A stretch of DNA of 64,000 nucleotides from Neobacillus sp. DY30 (GCF_030123065.1 NZ_CP126093.1:562001-626000), one strand, 5' to 3'. Shown: positions 33,303-42,357, counted from the first letter of the stretch. Made by a program: numbers and translations. The notes: generated by a model from the sequence alone, not told the origin.

Positions 33303-33390
33303 TGACACAAGTGTCACTTTGAAAGATAATAAAAGTGTTATTGTGTGTCAATTATTTTTTAGTCAAAGTTACACTTGTGTTACTTTGAAA
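33303..33390. promoter_or_regulatory. Tandem TetR-type operators before MMPL gene
   Basis: Site one contains the palindrome TGACACAAGTGTCA (33303-33316). Site two contains CAAAGTTACAC and GTGTTACTTTG (33364-33387), a near-perfect 24-base palindrome. Both share the half-site ACAC..GTGT followed by ACTTTGAAA. They lie between the tetR stop and the transporter start. Confidence 0.7.
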
Positions 33391-33414
33391 TTATAGGAAA
33401 AGGAGAACGAAAGC

Positions 33415-35520
33415 ATGAATTCATTCTTACGGCCGATAACAGACCGTGTTACCTCAAAAAAGGGAATGTGGATGACGCTTGGAATCTGGCTTTTAGTAAC
33501 GATACTGCTGTCTGTCTTTGCTCCAAGTGCTAAGGAATACGAGGTCTCAAGCATTGACACTATTCCTGCGGATGCAAAATCTATCATTGCTGAAAATAAG
33601 GTCGACAAGTATTTTAAAAATAATGAAGGAATACCAGCCATATTGGTTTTCCAATCTGATGATAATAAAGTGGAAATATCGGATTTAAGTTCAATATTTG
33701 GAAAGTTTGATCAAGTAGAAGGAATAAAAGAATATGTTCCTTTAACAAATTTGCCGCCACAAGCTACTGCAAGTTTTTTCTCTAAAGACCAGAGTACTTT
33801 GATTCTGCCATTAACGTTTGAAGCCGAATTAGAGTCAAAGGAGATTAGAACAGCACTTGAGGAAATCGATGAAATTGTTAAGGGAAATTCGGACTTAACG
33901 TTATATACTACCGGTCCTGCAGGAATCGCAGTCGATACTCTCGATCTCTTTTCCCGTGCTGACTTAGTGTTATTATTTTCAACTGTAGGCTTAATCTTAA
34001 TCTTATTAATCGTCATTTATCGATCACCACTATTAGCTCTAATTCCGCTGTTTGCAGCAGGATTTGTCTACCAAGTTGTAAATCAGATATTAGGTTTGAT
34101 GGGGAAGGCTGGATTACTGATTAGCGGTCAAACTTTTTCAATTATGACGATTCTTTTGTTTGCAGCAGTCATTGATTATTCCCTATTTGTTTTCTCACGT
34201 TACCGTGAAGAATTGAAAAGAAATGATAGCAAATACGATGCGATGAAACATGCAATGAGAGAAACTGGATTGCCAGTTTTCTTCTCAGGGGGGACCGTGT
34301 TAGCGGCCATGCTGGTCCTATTCTTTGCGGAATTTGGAGACTATCGTAACTTTGCACCGGTGTTTGCAGCAGCAATGCTTATAATTATGCTTGCTTCCAT
34401 TACCCTTGTACCCGCCTTGTTTACTTTTTTTGGCAGAAAATCCTTCTGGCCTAAGATTCCAAGAGTGGGTGAGGAAACAGTTAAATCCAGTTCTGCTTGG
34501 AGTAAAATCGGAAAATTTGTCGTTAAAAAACCAGTGGCATCAGCTTCCGTGATTGGTATCATCCTGCTGGTATCAGCCCTTAACATGCTAAATTTGAAAT
34601 ATGAATTCGATACGATTAAGTCGTTCCCAAAGGATATGCCTTCAAGACAAGGCTATGAAATTTTAGAAGAAAAGTTTGAAAAAGGTGATCTTGCTGCAAC
34701 GACAGTATTGTTTGAAGCGAAAGAACCGATTACACCTGAACAGCAAACAGCATTACTCGAAACGCTTGCAGACCAAAATCTAGTCAGCAATGTTCGTCCG
34801 AACGGCACCACATCAGATAACAAGGTAATCCAATATAGTCTAACATTTGAGGAAAGTCCCTATGCGGTAGAAACCATGGATGCATTGGAGAAAATGCGAG
34901 ATAATGCAGAAAAATTTGCGGCAGAAAGTAATGTGGATGGAGAGCTGCATTTTGCAGGAGAAACAGCCAAAAAAGTGGATGACCGTGCAACGAATGACAG
35001 GGACTTAATTGTTATCGTGCTGCTTGAATCACTCTTGATATTTGTGATGTTGATTATTATGACAAAATCATTTAAAATGCCAATCTATATGATGGGAACC
35101 ATTCTGGTTTCCTTCCTGGCAGCAGTCGGCCTAGGGATGTTCTTAAGCAATCTCTTCTTTGATATTGACACCATCAGTAACCGTGTGCCGCTCTATTCAT
35201 TTGTCTTTTTAGTGGCACTTGGCATTGATTATAATATCATTCTCATTTCGCGGTTTATGGAAGAAAGGAAAAAGCACCCTGTGAAAAAGGCAGTAGAAAT
35301 TGCTGTTGCCAATACAGGCGGTGTAATCTCATCCGCCGGAATCATTCTAGCAGCAACCTTTGCGGTATTGATGACACAGCCGATTCAATTATTGTTTGTA
35401 TTTGGCTTCATTGTCGCAGTAGGAATTTTATTAGATACGTTCTTAATTAGAGGTATTCTATTACCAGCATTAATTGTACTATTTGAAAAGGAGAAATCTG
35501 CTGTAGAAAAAGGTATTTAA
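33415..35520 (+). CDS. MMPL/RND-superfamily exporter
   Basis: The 701-residue transporter has the two-repeat layout of the MMPL family: one helix, a large outer loop, five helices, then the same again. The paired proton-relay segments are AVIDYSLFVFSRYREE (near 248) and ALGIDYNIILISRFMEE (near 602). AAAAGGAG precedes the start. B. subtilis YdgH/YdfJ and mycobacterial MmpL proteins are relatives. Together with the TetR gene and the operators it forms an inducible efflux pair; the substrate (lipid, drug or fatty acid) is unknown. Confidence 0.92.
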   Translation: MNSFLRPITDRVTSKKGMWMTLGIWLLVTILLSVFAPSAKEYEVSSIDTIPADAKSIIAENKVDKYFKNNEGIPAILVFQSDDNKVEISDLSSIFGKFDQVEGIKEYVPLTNLPPQATASFFSKDQSTLILPLTFEAELESKEIRTALEEIDEIVKGNSDLTLYTTGPAGIAVDTLDLFSRADLVLLFSTVGLILILLIVIYRSPLLALIPLFAAGFVYQVVNQILGLMGKAGLLISGQTFSIMTILLFAAVIDYSLFVFSRYREELKRNDSKYDAMKHAMRETGLPVFFSGGTVLAAMLVLFFAEFGDYRNFAPVFAAAMLIIMLASITLVPALFTFFGRKSFWPKIPRVGEETVKSSSAWSKIGKFVVKKPVASASVIGIILLVSALNMLNLKYEFDTIKSFPKDMPSRQGYEILEEKFEKGDLAATTVLFEAKEPITPEQQTALLETLADQNLVSNVRPNGTTSDNKVIQYSLTFEESPYAVETMDALEKMRDNAEKFAAESNVDGELHFAGETAKKVDDRATNDRDLIVIVLLESLLIFVMLIIMTKSFKMPIYMMGTILVSFLAAVGLGMFLSNLFFDIDTISNRVPLYSFVFLVALGIDYNIILISRFMEERKKHPVKKAVEIAVANTGGVISSAGIILAATFAVLMTQPIQLLFVFGFIVAVGILLDTFLIRGILLPALIVLFEKEKSAVEKGI

Positions 35521-35537
35521 CACTAGTAATTACAAAG

Positions 35538-35568
35538 AAGAAGTACCGTAGCTGGTACTTCTTTTTTG
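35538..35568 (+). terminator. Terminator after MMPL gene
   Basis: A ten-base-pair stem (AAGAAGTACC with GGTACTTCTT, loop GTAGCT) is followed by TTTTT. Confidence 0.88.
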
Positions 35569-35669
35569 CTGGTATAATCCCCCATGAAAAATAAATTATT
35601 GCATATGGTAATAGAGAAAATTCTAGTTTATGATAGAGTGAAAAGTATGATTTTTTGGGTGGGAGTTCA

Positions 35670-37295
35670 TTGTTCTTAATAGATTACATAATAAATCTGT
35701 CTATTTTTTCACTCTTGGTTACTATCCCATTAGTAATACGTTCTTTAATTAATCATAAACCCGTAAAAAATTTCCACCTCTGGGCTGGCTGTTATGGAGG
35801 AATTGTTTCCGTTATTCTTATTGTGCTGGCCATACAGGAACAGGGGTACACTTACGATATTCGTTATGCACCTGTCATTCTTGTATTTGCCTACTTGGGT
35901 CCAATTGCTGGAATGATAACAGGGGCCTTTGGGTTATTAGCACGACTGCTGTCAAACGGGCATTGGGAGACAGCCACTACGGGCTGGTCATTCATGATGA
36001 TAGGTTTCTCCTTTATCCATATATATATTAAACAGCTTTCATCGATAAAAAGGACCCTTATTTTCTCGGGGGCTTATTTAATCATTTATACTCTTACCGT
36101 ACCGATTTATTTTAACGTAATGAGGGATCAACCATTTTTCCATTTCCAATATTTACTCTTTGTTATTCTTGGCGTAATCATGGGGATATTGCTGATCGAA
36201 TCCTATTTAAAGCTATATAGATTGAATCATAGATTAACAGATATGTATAAAATGGTTGAAGCAAGTGAATCAAAGTACAGGCTGATTGCTGAAAATACAT
36301 CGGACTTAATAATGGTCATGGATAAAGACCATAATCTAACTTATTTCTCACCGTCACATGAAATGGTTTTAGGTTATCAATCCGATGAATTGGAAGCGGT
36401 TAAAATATGCAAATTTATTCACCCTGAAGATGTTGAGATGTTTAAGAATACAATTGACGGAATGTTTAATCATAAAGAGATGAAATCCATTGAATTTAGT
36501 CTCCAGCATAAACAAGGTCAATGGATTGAATTTGAGTCCAGGTGTGTACCTGTAGATGGCGATAACGGTGAGGTTGAACATATTGTAATTATCAGCCGTG
36601 ATATTTCTGAACGGAAAAAAGCAGAAGAAATTCTACTGCAATCTGAAAAACTATCGATTGTCGGTGAGTTAGCGGCAGGTGTTGCCCATGAAATCCGTAA
36701 TCCTCTAACTACGATAAAAGGCTTTATACAGTTATTTAAATGGGAAAATGGTGCTGACGAAATAAATGACCTGCTCCTAAGTGAGCTTGGACGAATCGAA
36801 ACGATTACGAGTGAAATGCTTACCTTAGGAAAACCACAGGCTGTTCAGCTTCATCGGATGAATTTAAGAGAGCTAGTTGAGAATACCCTTGAACTTCTGT
36901 CTCCGCAGGCGCATATGGAAAATATTCAATTTAATACATATGTCGAGGAAGGGGAGTTTTTTATAACAGGTGAGAAGAATCAACTAAAGCAGGTTTTCCT
37001 TAATGTTCTCAAGAATGCATTCGAGTCAATGCATGATGGAGGGATTATTCACATTAACCTATATAAAGGTGAAAAGGGTCAATGTGTTCTTTCTGTTAAG
37101 GATGAAGGTTGTGGGATACCTGAAGAAATATTACCTCGGCTGGGTGAACCTTTCTATACATTAAAAGAAAAAGGAACCGGACTTGGATTAATGATCTGTA
37201 ATAAAATTATAAAACAGCACCATGGAACTATTACGTACCAAAGTAAAGCACAACAGGGTACATTAGTTGAAATTAAATTACCATTGGCAAATTAA
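35670..37295 (+). CDS. Orphan sensor histidine kinase with 5TM-LYT and PAS domains
   Basis: The kinase has about 541 residues from TTG at 35670, where GGTGGGAG provides a ribosome site; a TTG at 35655 is upstream of it. Five to six N-terminal helices resemble the LytS-type 5TMR module (FAYLGPIAGMITGAFGLLAR). A PAS domain follows (IAENTSDLIMVMDKDHNLTY). The HisKA box GELAAGVAHEIRNPLTTIKG holds the phospho-acceptor His340. The ATPase has the N box FLNVLKNAFESM, G1 DEGCGIP and G2 GTGLGL. No response regulator is adjacent, and the kinase core resembles sporulation kinases (KinB/KinE-type), so Spo0F is a plausible partner by inference. Confidence 0.9.
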   Translation: MFLIDYIINLSIFSLLVTIPLVIRSLINHKPVKNFHLWAGCYGGIVSVILIVLAIQEQGYTYDIRYAPVILVFAYLGPIAGMITGAFGLLARLLSNGHWETATTGWSFMMIGFSFIHIYIKQLSSIKRTLIFSGAYLIIYTLTVPIYFNVMRDQPFFHFQYLLFVILGVIMGILLIESYLKLYRLNHRLTDMYKMVEASESKYRLIAENTSDLIMVMDKDHNLTYFSPSHEMVLGYQSDELEAVKICKFIHPEDVEMFKNTIDGMFNHKEMKSIEFSLQHKQGQWIEFESRCVPVDGDNGEVEHIVIISRDISERKKAEEILLQSEKLSIVGELAAGVAHEIRNPLTTIKGFIQLFKWENGADEINDLLLSELGRIETITSEMLTLGKPQAVQLHRMNLRELVENTLELLSPQAHMENIQFNTYVEEGEFFITGEKNQLKQVFLNVLKNAFESMHDGGIIHINLYKGEKGQCVLSVKDEGCGIPEEILPRLGEPFYTLKEKGTGLGLMICNKIIKQHHGTITYQSKAQQGTLVEIKLPLAN

Positions 37296-37297
37296 AT

Positions 37298-37340
37298 GAG
37301 AAAAGCACTTTCCTAGATGGAAGGTGCTTCTCTTTTTTAT
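37298..37340 (+). terminator. Terminator after histidine kinase gene
   Basis: GAGAAAAGCACTTTCC pairs with GGAAGGTGCTTCTC (one G-T pair, loop of five bases) and is followed by TTTTTT. Confidence 0.87.
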
Positions 37341-37379
37341 GTTGTACTTCAGGTACAGGGTGTAACTAAAAATAACTGA

Positions 37380-37446
37380 TTCCGGAAATACGGAAATTTC
37401 CGGAAATACGGAATCTATAATACTTATTTTTTCCGCAAATCCGGAA
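37380..37446 (+). promoter_or_regulatory. Three upstream activator repeats for sigma-54 activator
   Basis: TTCCGGAAATACGGAA occurs twice exactly (37380-37395 and 37398-37413) and once with two changes (37431-37446). Each copy is a short inverted repeat, TTCCG with CGGAA. They lie 109-175 bases upstream of the -24 element, the normal distance for enhancer-binding-protein sites. Confidence 0.75.
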
Positions 37447-37554
37447 AAACACAACCAATTAAAGGTACAGTTTTTATGGTAATCAACTAACTTATAGTAT
37501 TAACTAGTATAATAAGTAGAAAGATTGCTACTATTTAGAAAATAATAAATAAAG

Positions 37555-37571
37555 TTGGCATGGAACTTGCA
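37555..37571 (+). promoter_or_regulatory. Sigma-54 (-24/-12) promoter
   Basis: TTGGCATGGAACTTGCA fits the TGGCAC-N5-TTGCW consensus. The GG and GC dinucleotides have the required ten bases between them. It lies 86 bases upstream of the GntP-family permease start. Confidence 0.87.
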
Positions 37572-37594
37572 TTTATTAAAGCGTAAGCATCAAA

Positions 37595-37608
37595 TGAAAA
37601 CGCTTACG
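37595..37608 (+). promoter_or_regulatory. Candidate cre site downstream of sigma-54 promoter
   Basis: TGAAAACGCTTACG matches 13 of 14 cre positions. It starts about 12 bases after the expected transcription start, a position for CcpA roadblock repression. Its right half also pairs with GCGTAAGC at 37581. Confidence 0.55.
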
Positions 37609-37657
37609 AAGGGGTATTTAGTTTGAATCTTGTAAAAAAAGGTATAGGGGGATTTAA

Positions 37658-39094
37658 ATGGATCTAATTGTTATTCTTCTGGCGCTCGGACTGTTAATGT
37701 TCGCCGCCTACCGTGGTTTTTCTGTTATCTTATTCGCACCGCTTTGTGCCATTTTAGCAGTTCTATTTATTGAGCCGCTTCAAGTTTTACCATTTTTCTC
37801 CGGTGTATTCATGGAAAAGATGGTCGGATTCATCAAATCCTACTTCCCAGTTTTCTTATTAGGAGCCATCTTTGGGAAAGTAGTTGAAATGTCAGGAATC
37901 GCTGAATCTATTGCGAAGACGATTGTTCGTATGCTTGGTGCAAAACGTGCCATGTTAACGATCGTATTATTGGGTGCAATCTTAACGTACAGCGGTGTAA
38001 GTTTATTCGTAGCCGTATTTGCCATTTATCCGTTTGCTGCGCAAATGTTTAGAGAAGCCAATATTCCAAAAAGACTTATTCCAGGAACGATTGCTCTTGG
38101 TGCATTTACATTCACTATGGACGCCTTACCGGGAACACCGCAAATTCAGAACGTAATTCCCATTGCTTTCTTTAAAACAGATATTTATGCTGCTCCAATT
38201 CTTGGTATCATCGGAGCTATTTTCGTTTTAACCCTTGGATTATGGTATTTGGAAACGAGAAGGAAAAAGGCAGAAAGAGCTGGGGAAGGCTATTACGGCT
38301 TCGGTGCTGAGAATGCCGCTGCCTTAGAAAAGGAAAGATTAACAGAAAAAGAAGAAGTTGTTCCAGATTTAACTTCTAATCAGTCTGTTTTAAGACAAGT
38401 TTTAGCATTTGTTCCACTTATTCTTGTAGGTGTTACCAATAAACTATTTATTACGTTTATACCTAAATGGTATCCAAATGGGTTTGATTTTAAAGCGTTA
38501 GGTTTACCATACACCATTGACGTTACTGCAAGTGCTGCAATTTGGGCAATTGAGATGGCATTAGTTGTCGGTATTATTTCTTCTCTTTTATACGATTGGA
38601 AACGAGTGTCAAATAAATTCAAAGAAGGTATCAACCAAAGTATTGGCGGTTCATTACTTGCAACCATGAATACTGGTGCTGAATATGGATTTGGCGGTGT
38701 TATTGCTGCACTTCCTGGCTTTGCAAAAATTAGTGATGGAATCTCTACTACATTCACAAACCCGCTGGTAAATGGTGCAGTTACAACTAGTACTCTTGCA
38801 GGTGTTACGGGCTCTGCGTCAGGCGGTATGGGGATTGCACTTGGAGCCATGGCAGATAAATACAATCAGGCCATAGCTGCAGCTAACATTCCGCCTGAAG
38901 TTATGCACCGTGTTGTTGCGATGGCGTCAGGCGGTATGGATACACTGCCGCACAATGGTGCTGTCATTACCCTTTTAGCGGTTACAGGATTAACTCATAA
39001 ACAATCCTACCGTGATATTTTTGCGATTACAATCATTAAAACAGTAGCTGTTTTCTTCGTTATTGCGATCTATACGTTTCTAGGTCTTGTGTAA
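37658..39094 (+). CDS. GntP-family permease, probable 3-hydroxybutyrate importer
   Basis: The 478-residue proton symporter of the GntP/CitMHS-like group has about 12 helices. Conserved segments include YFPVFLLGAIFGKVVEMSGI (near 62-81), TYSGVSLFVAVFAIYPFAAQ (near 109) and GALAMASGGMDTLPHNGAVI-like PHNGAVITLLA (near 432). The start has GGGGG seven bases upstream. It is the first gene behind the sigma-54 promoter and is followed by a 3-hydroxybutyrate dehydrogenase gene. B. subtilis pairs a GntP-type protein (YxjC) with the same dehydrogenase (YxjF), so 3-hydroxybutyrate is the likely cargo. Confidence 0.87.
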   Translation: MDLIVILLALGLLMFAAYRGFSVILFAPLCAILAVLFIEPLQVLPFFSGVFMEKMVGFIKSYFPVFLLGAIFGKVVEMSGIAESIAKTIVRMLGAKRAMLTIVLLGAILTYSGVSLFVAVFAIYPFAAQMFREANIPKRLIPGTIALGAFTFTMDALPGTPQIQNVIPIAFFKTDIYAAPILGIIGAIFVLTLGLWYLETRRKKAERAGEGYYGFGAENAAALEKERLTEKEEVVPDLTSNQSVLRQVLAFVPLILVGVTNKLFITFIPKWYPNGFDFKALGLPYTIDVTASAAIWAIEMALVVGIISSLLYDWKRVSNKFKEGINQSIGGSLLATMNTGAEYGFGGVIAALPGFAKISDGISTTFTNPLVNGAVTTSTLAGVTGSASGGMGIALGAMADKYNQAIAAANIPPEVMHRVVAMASGGMDTLPHNGAVITLLAVTGLTHKQSYRDIFAITIIKTVAVFFVIAIYTFLGLV

Positions 39095-39146
39095 AACTTA
39101 GAAACATACGATAGATTAGTAATTAGTTATTATAGGAGGATCCAAC

Positions 39147-39923
39147 ATGTTAGTAGGAAAGGTAGCTTTTATTACTGGGTCTGCCAGTGGGATTGGGTTA
39201 GAGATCGCTAAGACTTTTGCCCAAGAGGGAGCAAAAGTGGTCATCTCTGATTTGAATAAAGAAAAAAGTGATAGTGTTGCAAATGATCTAAGAGAAGAAG
39301 GGTATGAAGCATTTTCTGCTCCTTGTGATGTCACGGACGAGGAAGCATTCAAGAAAGCGCTAGAATCTGCACATGGAAGATTTGGAAGAATAGATATTTT
39401 AGTCAATAATGCGGGACTTCAGTATGTTTCACCGATTGAGGAATTCCCTACTGAAAAATTTGAGTTATTAATCAAGGTGATGCTGACGGCTCCATTTATT
39501 GGTATTAAACATGTATTCCCTATTATGAAACAACAGGGATTTGGAAGGGTCATCAATATGGCATCGATTAACGGAGTGATTGGTTTTGCCGGTAAGGCTG
39601 CCTACAATAGTGCGAAGCACGGAGTGATTGGATTAACCAAGGTTGCGGCGTTAGAAGGTGCGCAGCATGGAATCACTGTAAATGCTTTATGCCCTGGTTA
39701 TGTGGATACACCACTCGTTAGAAACCAGCTAAAAGACTTGTCTATCACAAGAAATGTCAGTCTCGAACGTGTTATCGATGATGTTCTGCTTACACTAGTA
39801 CCTCAAAAGAGGCTGCTCGCGGTATCTGAAATTGCTGATTACGCTGCTTTCTTGGCGAGTGATAAGGCAAGAGGAGTTACAGGTCAAGCTGTTATCCTTG
39901 ATGGCGGTTATACTGTCCAATAA
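39147..39923 (+). CDS. bdhA: 3-hydroxybutyrate dehydrogenase (SDR family)
   Basis: This NAD-dependent short-chain dehydrogenase oxidises (R)-3-hydroxybutyrate to acetoacetate; it has 258 residues. The cofactor motif TGSASGIG is at 10-17, NNAG at 87-90, and the catalytic Ser140, Tyr153 and Lys157 lie in MASINGVIGFAGKAAYNSAK. The C-terminal half with GYVDTPLVRNQ and LASDKARGVTGQAVILDGGY is typical of 3-hydroxybutyrate dehydrogenases. TAGGAGGATCC supplies the ribosome site. It is second in the sigma-54 operon after the permease, and a terminator follows. Ketone-body use then needs a CoA transferase encoded elsewhere. Confidence 0.9.
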   Translation: MLVGKVAFITGSASGIGLEIAKTFAQEGAKVVISDLNKEKSDSVANDLREEGYEAFSAPCDVTDEEAFKKALESAHGRFGRIDILVNNAGLQYVSPIEEFPTEKFELLIKVMLTAPFIGIKHVFPIMKQQGFGRVINMASINGVIGFAGKAAYNSAKHGVIGLTKVAALEGAQHGITVNALCPGYVDTPLVRNQLKDLSITRNVSLERVIDDVLLTLVPQKRLLAVSEIADYAAFLASDKARGVTGQAVILDGGYTVQ

Positions 39924-39931
39924 CGAAAAGA

Positions 39932-39966
39932 GATCCTGCTCGGTTTACCGAACAGGATTCTTTTAT
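39932..39966 (+). terminator. Terminator after bdhA
   Basis: GATCCTGCTCGG pairs with CCGAACAGGATTC (one wobble) around TTTA and is followed by TTTTAT. Confidence 0.87.
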
Positions 39967-40035
39967 CCTAACTTAGTGAATAACACAGCCTCTTTGATAT
40001 AATGAACATAAACAAATATACCAAGGTGAAAAGAT

Positions 40036-41448
40036 ATGAAACTAGGAACGGGAAAAATTCCACATCATTGGATTGAAGAAATTATAAACCTTGCAGGTGA
40101 ACGAATTGTTGTTGTAAACCGTGAGGGTATTATACTTTATATCAATGCAGCTTATTGTGAATTTCTAGGCACCACGGTTGAAAAATCTATAGGCAAGCAT
40201 GTTCAAGATGTAATTGAGAACTCAAGGATGCATATCGTAGCCAAAACCGGACAAAAAGAACTGGCATCCATACAGCCCATTAACGGCAGTGAAATGATTG
40301 CCAACCGATATCCTCTTATTATTGATGGTGAATTAGTAGGAGCTGTCGGAACGGTCATGTTCCGCAATCCCGAGGATTGGTTATTGTACAAAAATAAAAT
40401 ACAGCATCTCGTTGAAGAGGTAAATTATTATAAAACAAAAGCTGAAAAACATAGTAAAAGCAAATATTACTTCAGTAACCTCATTGGAAATAGTCCAGCT
40501 TTTTTAGGTGTGAAAAAATTAGCTGAAAGAATTTCCGGCAGTCAATCAGCCGTTTTAATACTTGGAGAATCAGGTACAGGTAAGGAATTGTTTGCGTCTG
40601 CTATTCATAATAACAGTACGCGTGCCGACTACCCTTTCGTGCCAATCAATTGTGCGTCTATTCCAGAACATTTACTTGAATCGGAACTTTTTGGTTATGA
40701 TGAAGGTGCCTTTACTGGTGCTAAAAAGGGTGGAAAGAAAGGTCATTTTCAACTAGCGAATCGTGGAACGATTTTCCTTGATGAAATCGGTGATATGCCG
40801 CTCGCAATGCAAAGTAAACTTCTAAGAGTTTTACAGGAACGCGAAATACTGCCAGTCGGCGGTCAAAAATCAATTGCAGTAGATGTTCGCATTATTGCGG
40901 CAACACATCGGAATTTAGAGAAAATGGTGGAAGAAGGCACATTTCGCCAAGATTTATATTACCGGTTAAATGTGATTAAAATTGAAATCCCCCCGCTTAG
41001 AGAGCGGAAAGGCGATGTCGAGTTAATAGCCAACAATCTATTAGAAAAGTTGGAAAGAAAATTCTATCGTAATGGTATTAAACTGTCGGCTGAAGTAATA
41101 GAGAGACTTAATCAGCATAAGTGGCAGGGGAATATACGAGAACTCGAGAATGTTCTAGAAAGATCGATTAACGTTTTAGACGGTGATACAGTAGAAGTGA
41201 CACACCTGCCATTATATTTACGCGATCAGGAAACAGTAAGTATTTCTAAAAAGACCAGTGAGAAAAAATCAGAAGACGCACCTGATTTTCCTGTTCAGTC
41301 CTTAAAAGAAACACTTGCAAAAGTAGAGAAACAAGCCATTTTACATGCACTGTCCGTTACCAATGGGAATAAGCAGGAAGCGGCAAAACTGCTTGAAATA
41401 GGTAAAACAAGATTTTACGAGAAATGCAAAATATATGATATTCATTAA
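40036..41448 (+). CDS. Sigma-54-dependent activator with N-terminal PAS domain
   Basis: The 470-residue enhancer-binding protein has three parts. Residues 10-110 are a PAS sensor (IVVVNREGIILYINAAYCEF). The AAA+ domain has Walker A GESGTGKE (177-184), the sigma-54-contacting GAFTGA loop (224-229), Walker B GTIFLDEIGDM and the sensor IAATHRNLE. A C-terminal Fis-type helix-turn-helix (KQEAAKLLEIGKTRFYEKCK) binds DNA. It lies right after the permease-dehydrogenase pair whose promoter is of the -24/-12 type with three upstream repeats, so it is the expected activator. A terminator separates it from bdhA, so it is probably transcribed from its own weak promoter. Confidence 0.93.
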   Translation: MKLGTGKIPHHWIEEIINLAGERIVVVNREGIILYINAAYCEFLGTTVEKSIGKHVQDVIENSRMHIVAKTGQKELASIQPINGSEMIANRYPLIIDGELVGAVGTVMFRNPEDWLLYKNKIQHLVEEVNYYKTKAEKHSKSKYYFSNLIGNSPAFLGVKKLAERISGSQSAVLILGESGTGKELFASAIHNNSTRADYPFVPINCASIPEHLLESELFGYDEGAFTGAKKGGKKGHFQLANRGTIFLDEIGDMPLAMQSKLLRVLQEREILPVGGQKSIAVDVRIIAATHRNLEKMVEEGTFRQDLYYRLNVIKIEIPPLRERKGDVELIANNLLEKLERKFYRNGIKLSAEVIERLNQHKWQGNIRELENVLERSINVLDGDTVEVTHLPLYLRDQETVSISKKTSEKKSEDAPDFPVQSLKETLAKVEKQAILHALSVTNGNKQEAAKLLEIGKTRFYEKCKIYDIH

Positions 41449-41456
41449 TTTGAAGG

Positions 41457-41486
41457 GCAGTTTCCACGTGGGAGGCTGCTTTTTTA
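41457..41486 (+). terminator. Terminator after sigma-54 activator gene
   Basis: GCAGTTTCC pairs with GGGAGGCTGC through two wobbles around ACGTG and is followed by TTTTTT. Confidence 0.8.
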
Positions 41487-41613
41487 TTATGGTTACTAAT
41501 AAGATGTAAAGAATTTCGCAAAAATGGTCAAAAAAGTGTTTAAACAGATCAAATTTTTTCTATTAGACTATAAGAAATGTGAAAGTGAAATTAAAAGGAG
41601 GAGAATATTAGGA

Positions 41614-42255
41614 ATGGAATCATCAGAATGGATGGGAAGATTCTATGGAATTTGTCAATGGATTACCAGACTGGCATTTATTAACCTTTTATGGCTGTTA
41701 TTTATGGTCGTTGGTATTTTTATATTTGGGGCAGCCCCTTCCACAGTAGCCATGTTCACAATCATTCGAAAATGGCTAAGAGGAGAAACGGACATACCAA
41801 TATTCTCATGCTTCTGGGAAACCTATAAAAAAGAGTTTTGGAATGCAAATCGCCTTGGCTTTATCCTGCTGGGAATTAGTATTGTCTTATTCTTAGATTG
41901 GCGCCTAATCAGCTCATTACAAGGATCATTGTATCCCGTTTTAATGGGGTGTTTAATAGGTGTTGTTCTTCTATTTTTGACTGTTTTGTTATTTATTTTC
42001 CCGGTGTATGTTCAATTTGAATACAAAACGCTGCACTATATTAAAGCAGCTTTTTTGCTCGGGGTTTCTTATCCTCTCTATACAATGGTAATGATATCTG
42101 CAGCAATTTGTGTTTTTACCATCAGTATTTTTTTCAATGGCGTGGGTATCCTCTTTTTTGGAAGCGGATTAAGTTATGTGCTAATGTATATTTCTAATTT
42201 ATTATTTAGTAAAATAGCTAAAGATTTTACTGTAGTAGTCAAAAAAGTATTATAA
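41614..42255 (+). CDS. yesL: YesL-family (DUF624) membrane protein
   Basis: The protein has about 213 residues from the Met at 41614 (AAGGAGGAG is 12 bases upstream; the longer frame from 41524 has no site). It has five predicted helices. The DUF624 signature is visible in ITRLAFINLLWLLFMVVGIF, GAAPSTVAMFTIIRKWLRGE and FWNANRLGFILL. YesL proteins are found almost always at the head of sugar-ABC and two-component loci of the Bacillus 'yes' type, as here. Their molecular role is unknown; they may help membrane assembly or signalling of the transporter. Confidence 0.88.
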   Translation: MESSEWMGRFYGICQWITRLAFINLLWLLFMVVGIFIFGAAPSTVAMFTIIRKWLRGETDIPIFSCFWETYKKEFWNANRLGFILLGISIVLFLDWRLISSLQGSLYPVLMGCLIGVVLLFLTVLLFIFPVYVQFEYKTLHYIKAAFLLGVSYPLYTMVMISAAICVFTISIFFNGVGILFFGSGLSYVLMYISNLLFSKIAKDFTVVVKKVL

Positions 42256-42306
42256 TGAGTAAATTTATTGGTATTAGTTATAAATTTGAATTTGTTAAAC
42301 TTTCAT

Positions 42307-42320
42307 TGTAAGGGTTTTCA
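42307..42320 (+). promoter_or_regulatory. Weak cre-like site
   Basis: TGTAAGGGTTTTCA matches the cre consensus except that the central CG is GG. It lies 38 bases before the solute-binding protein start. The altered centre makes it uncertain. Confidence 0.3.
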
Positions 42321-42357
42321 AATAATTGATAGGTAAAAACATTGAGGGGGAAAGGGA

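Noticed and set aside
37380..37446. Short direct repeats considered as a CRISPR array
   Set aside because: There are only three 16-base copies with spacers of 2 and 17 bases and no cas genes; the position before a sigma-54 promoter explains them as activator sites.
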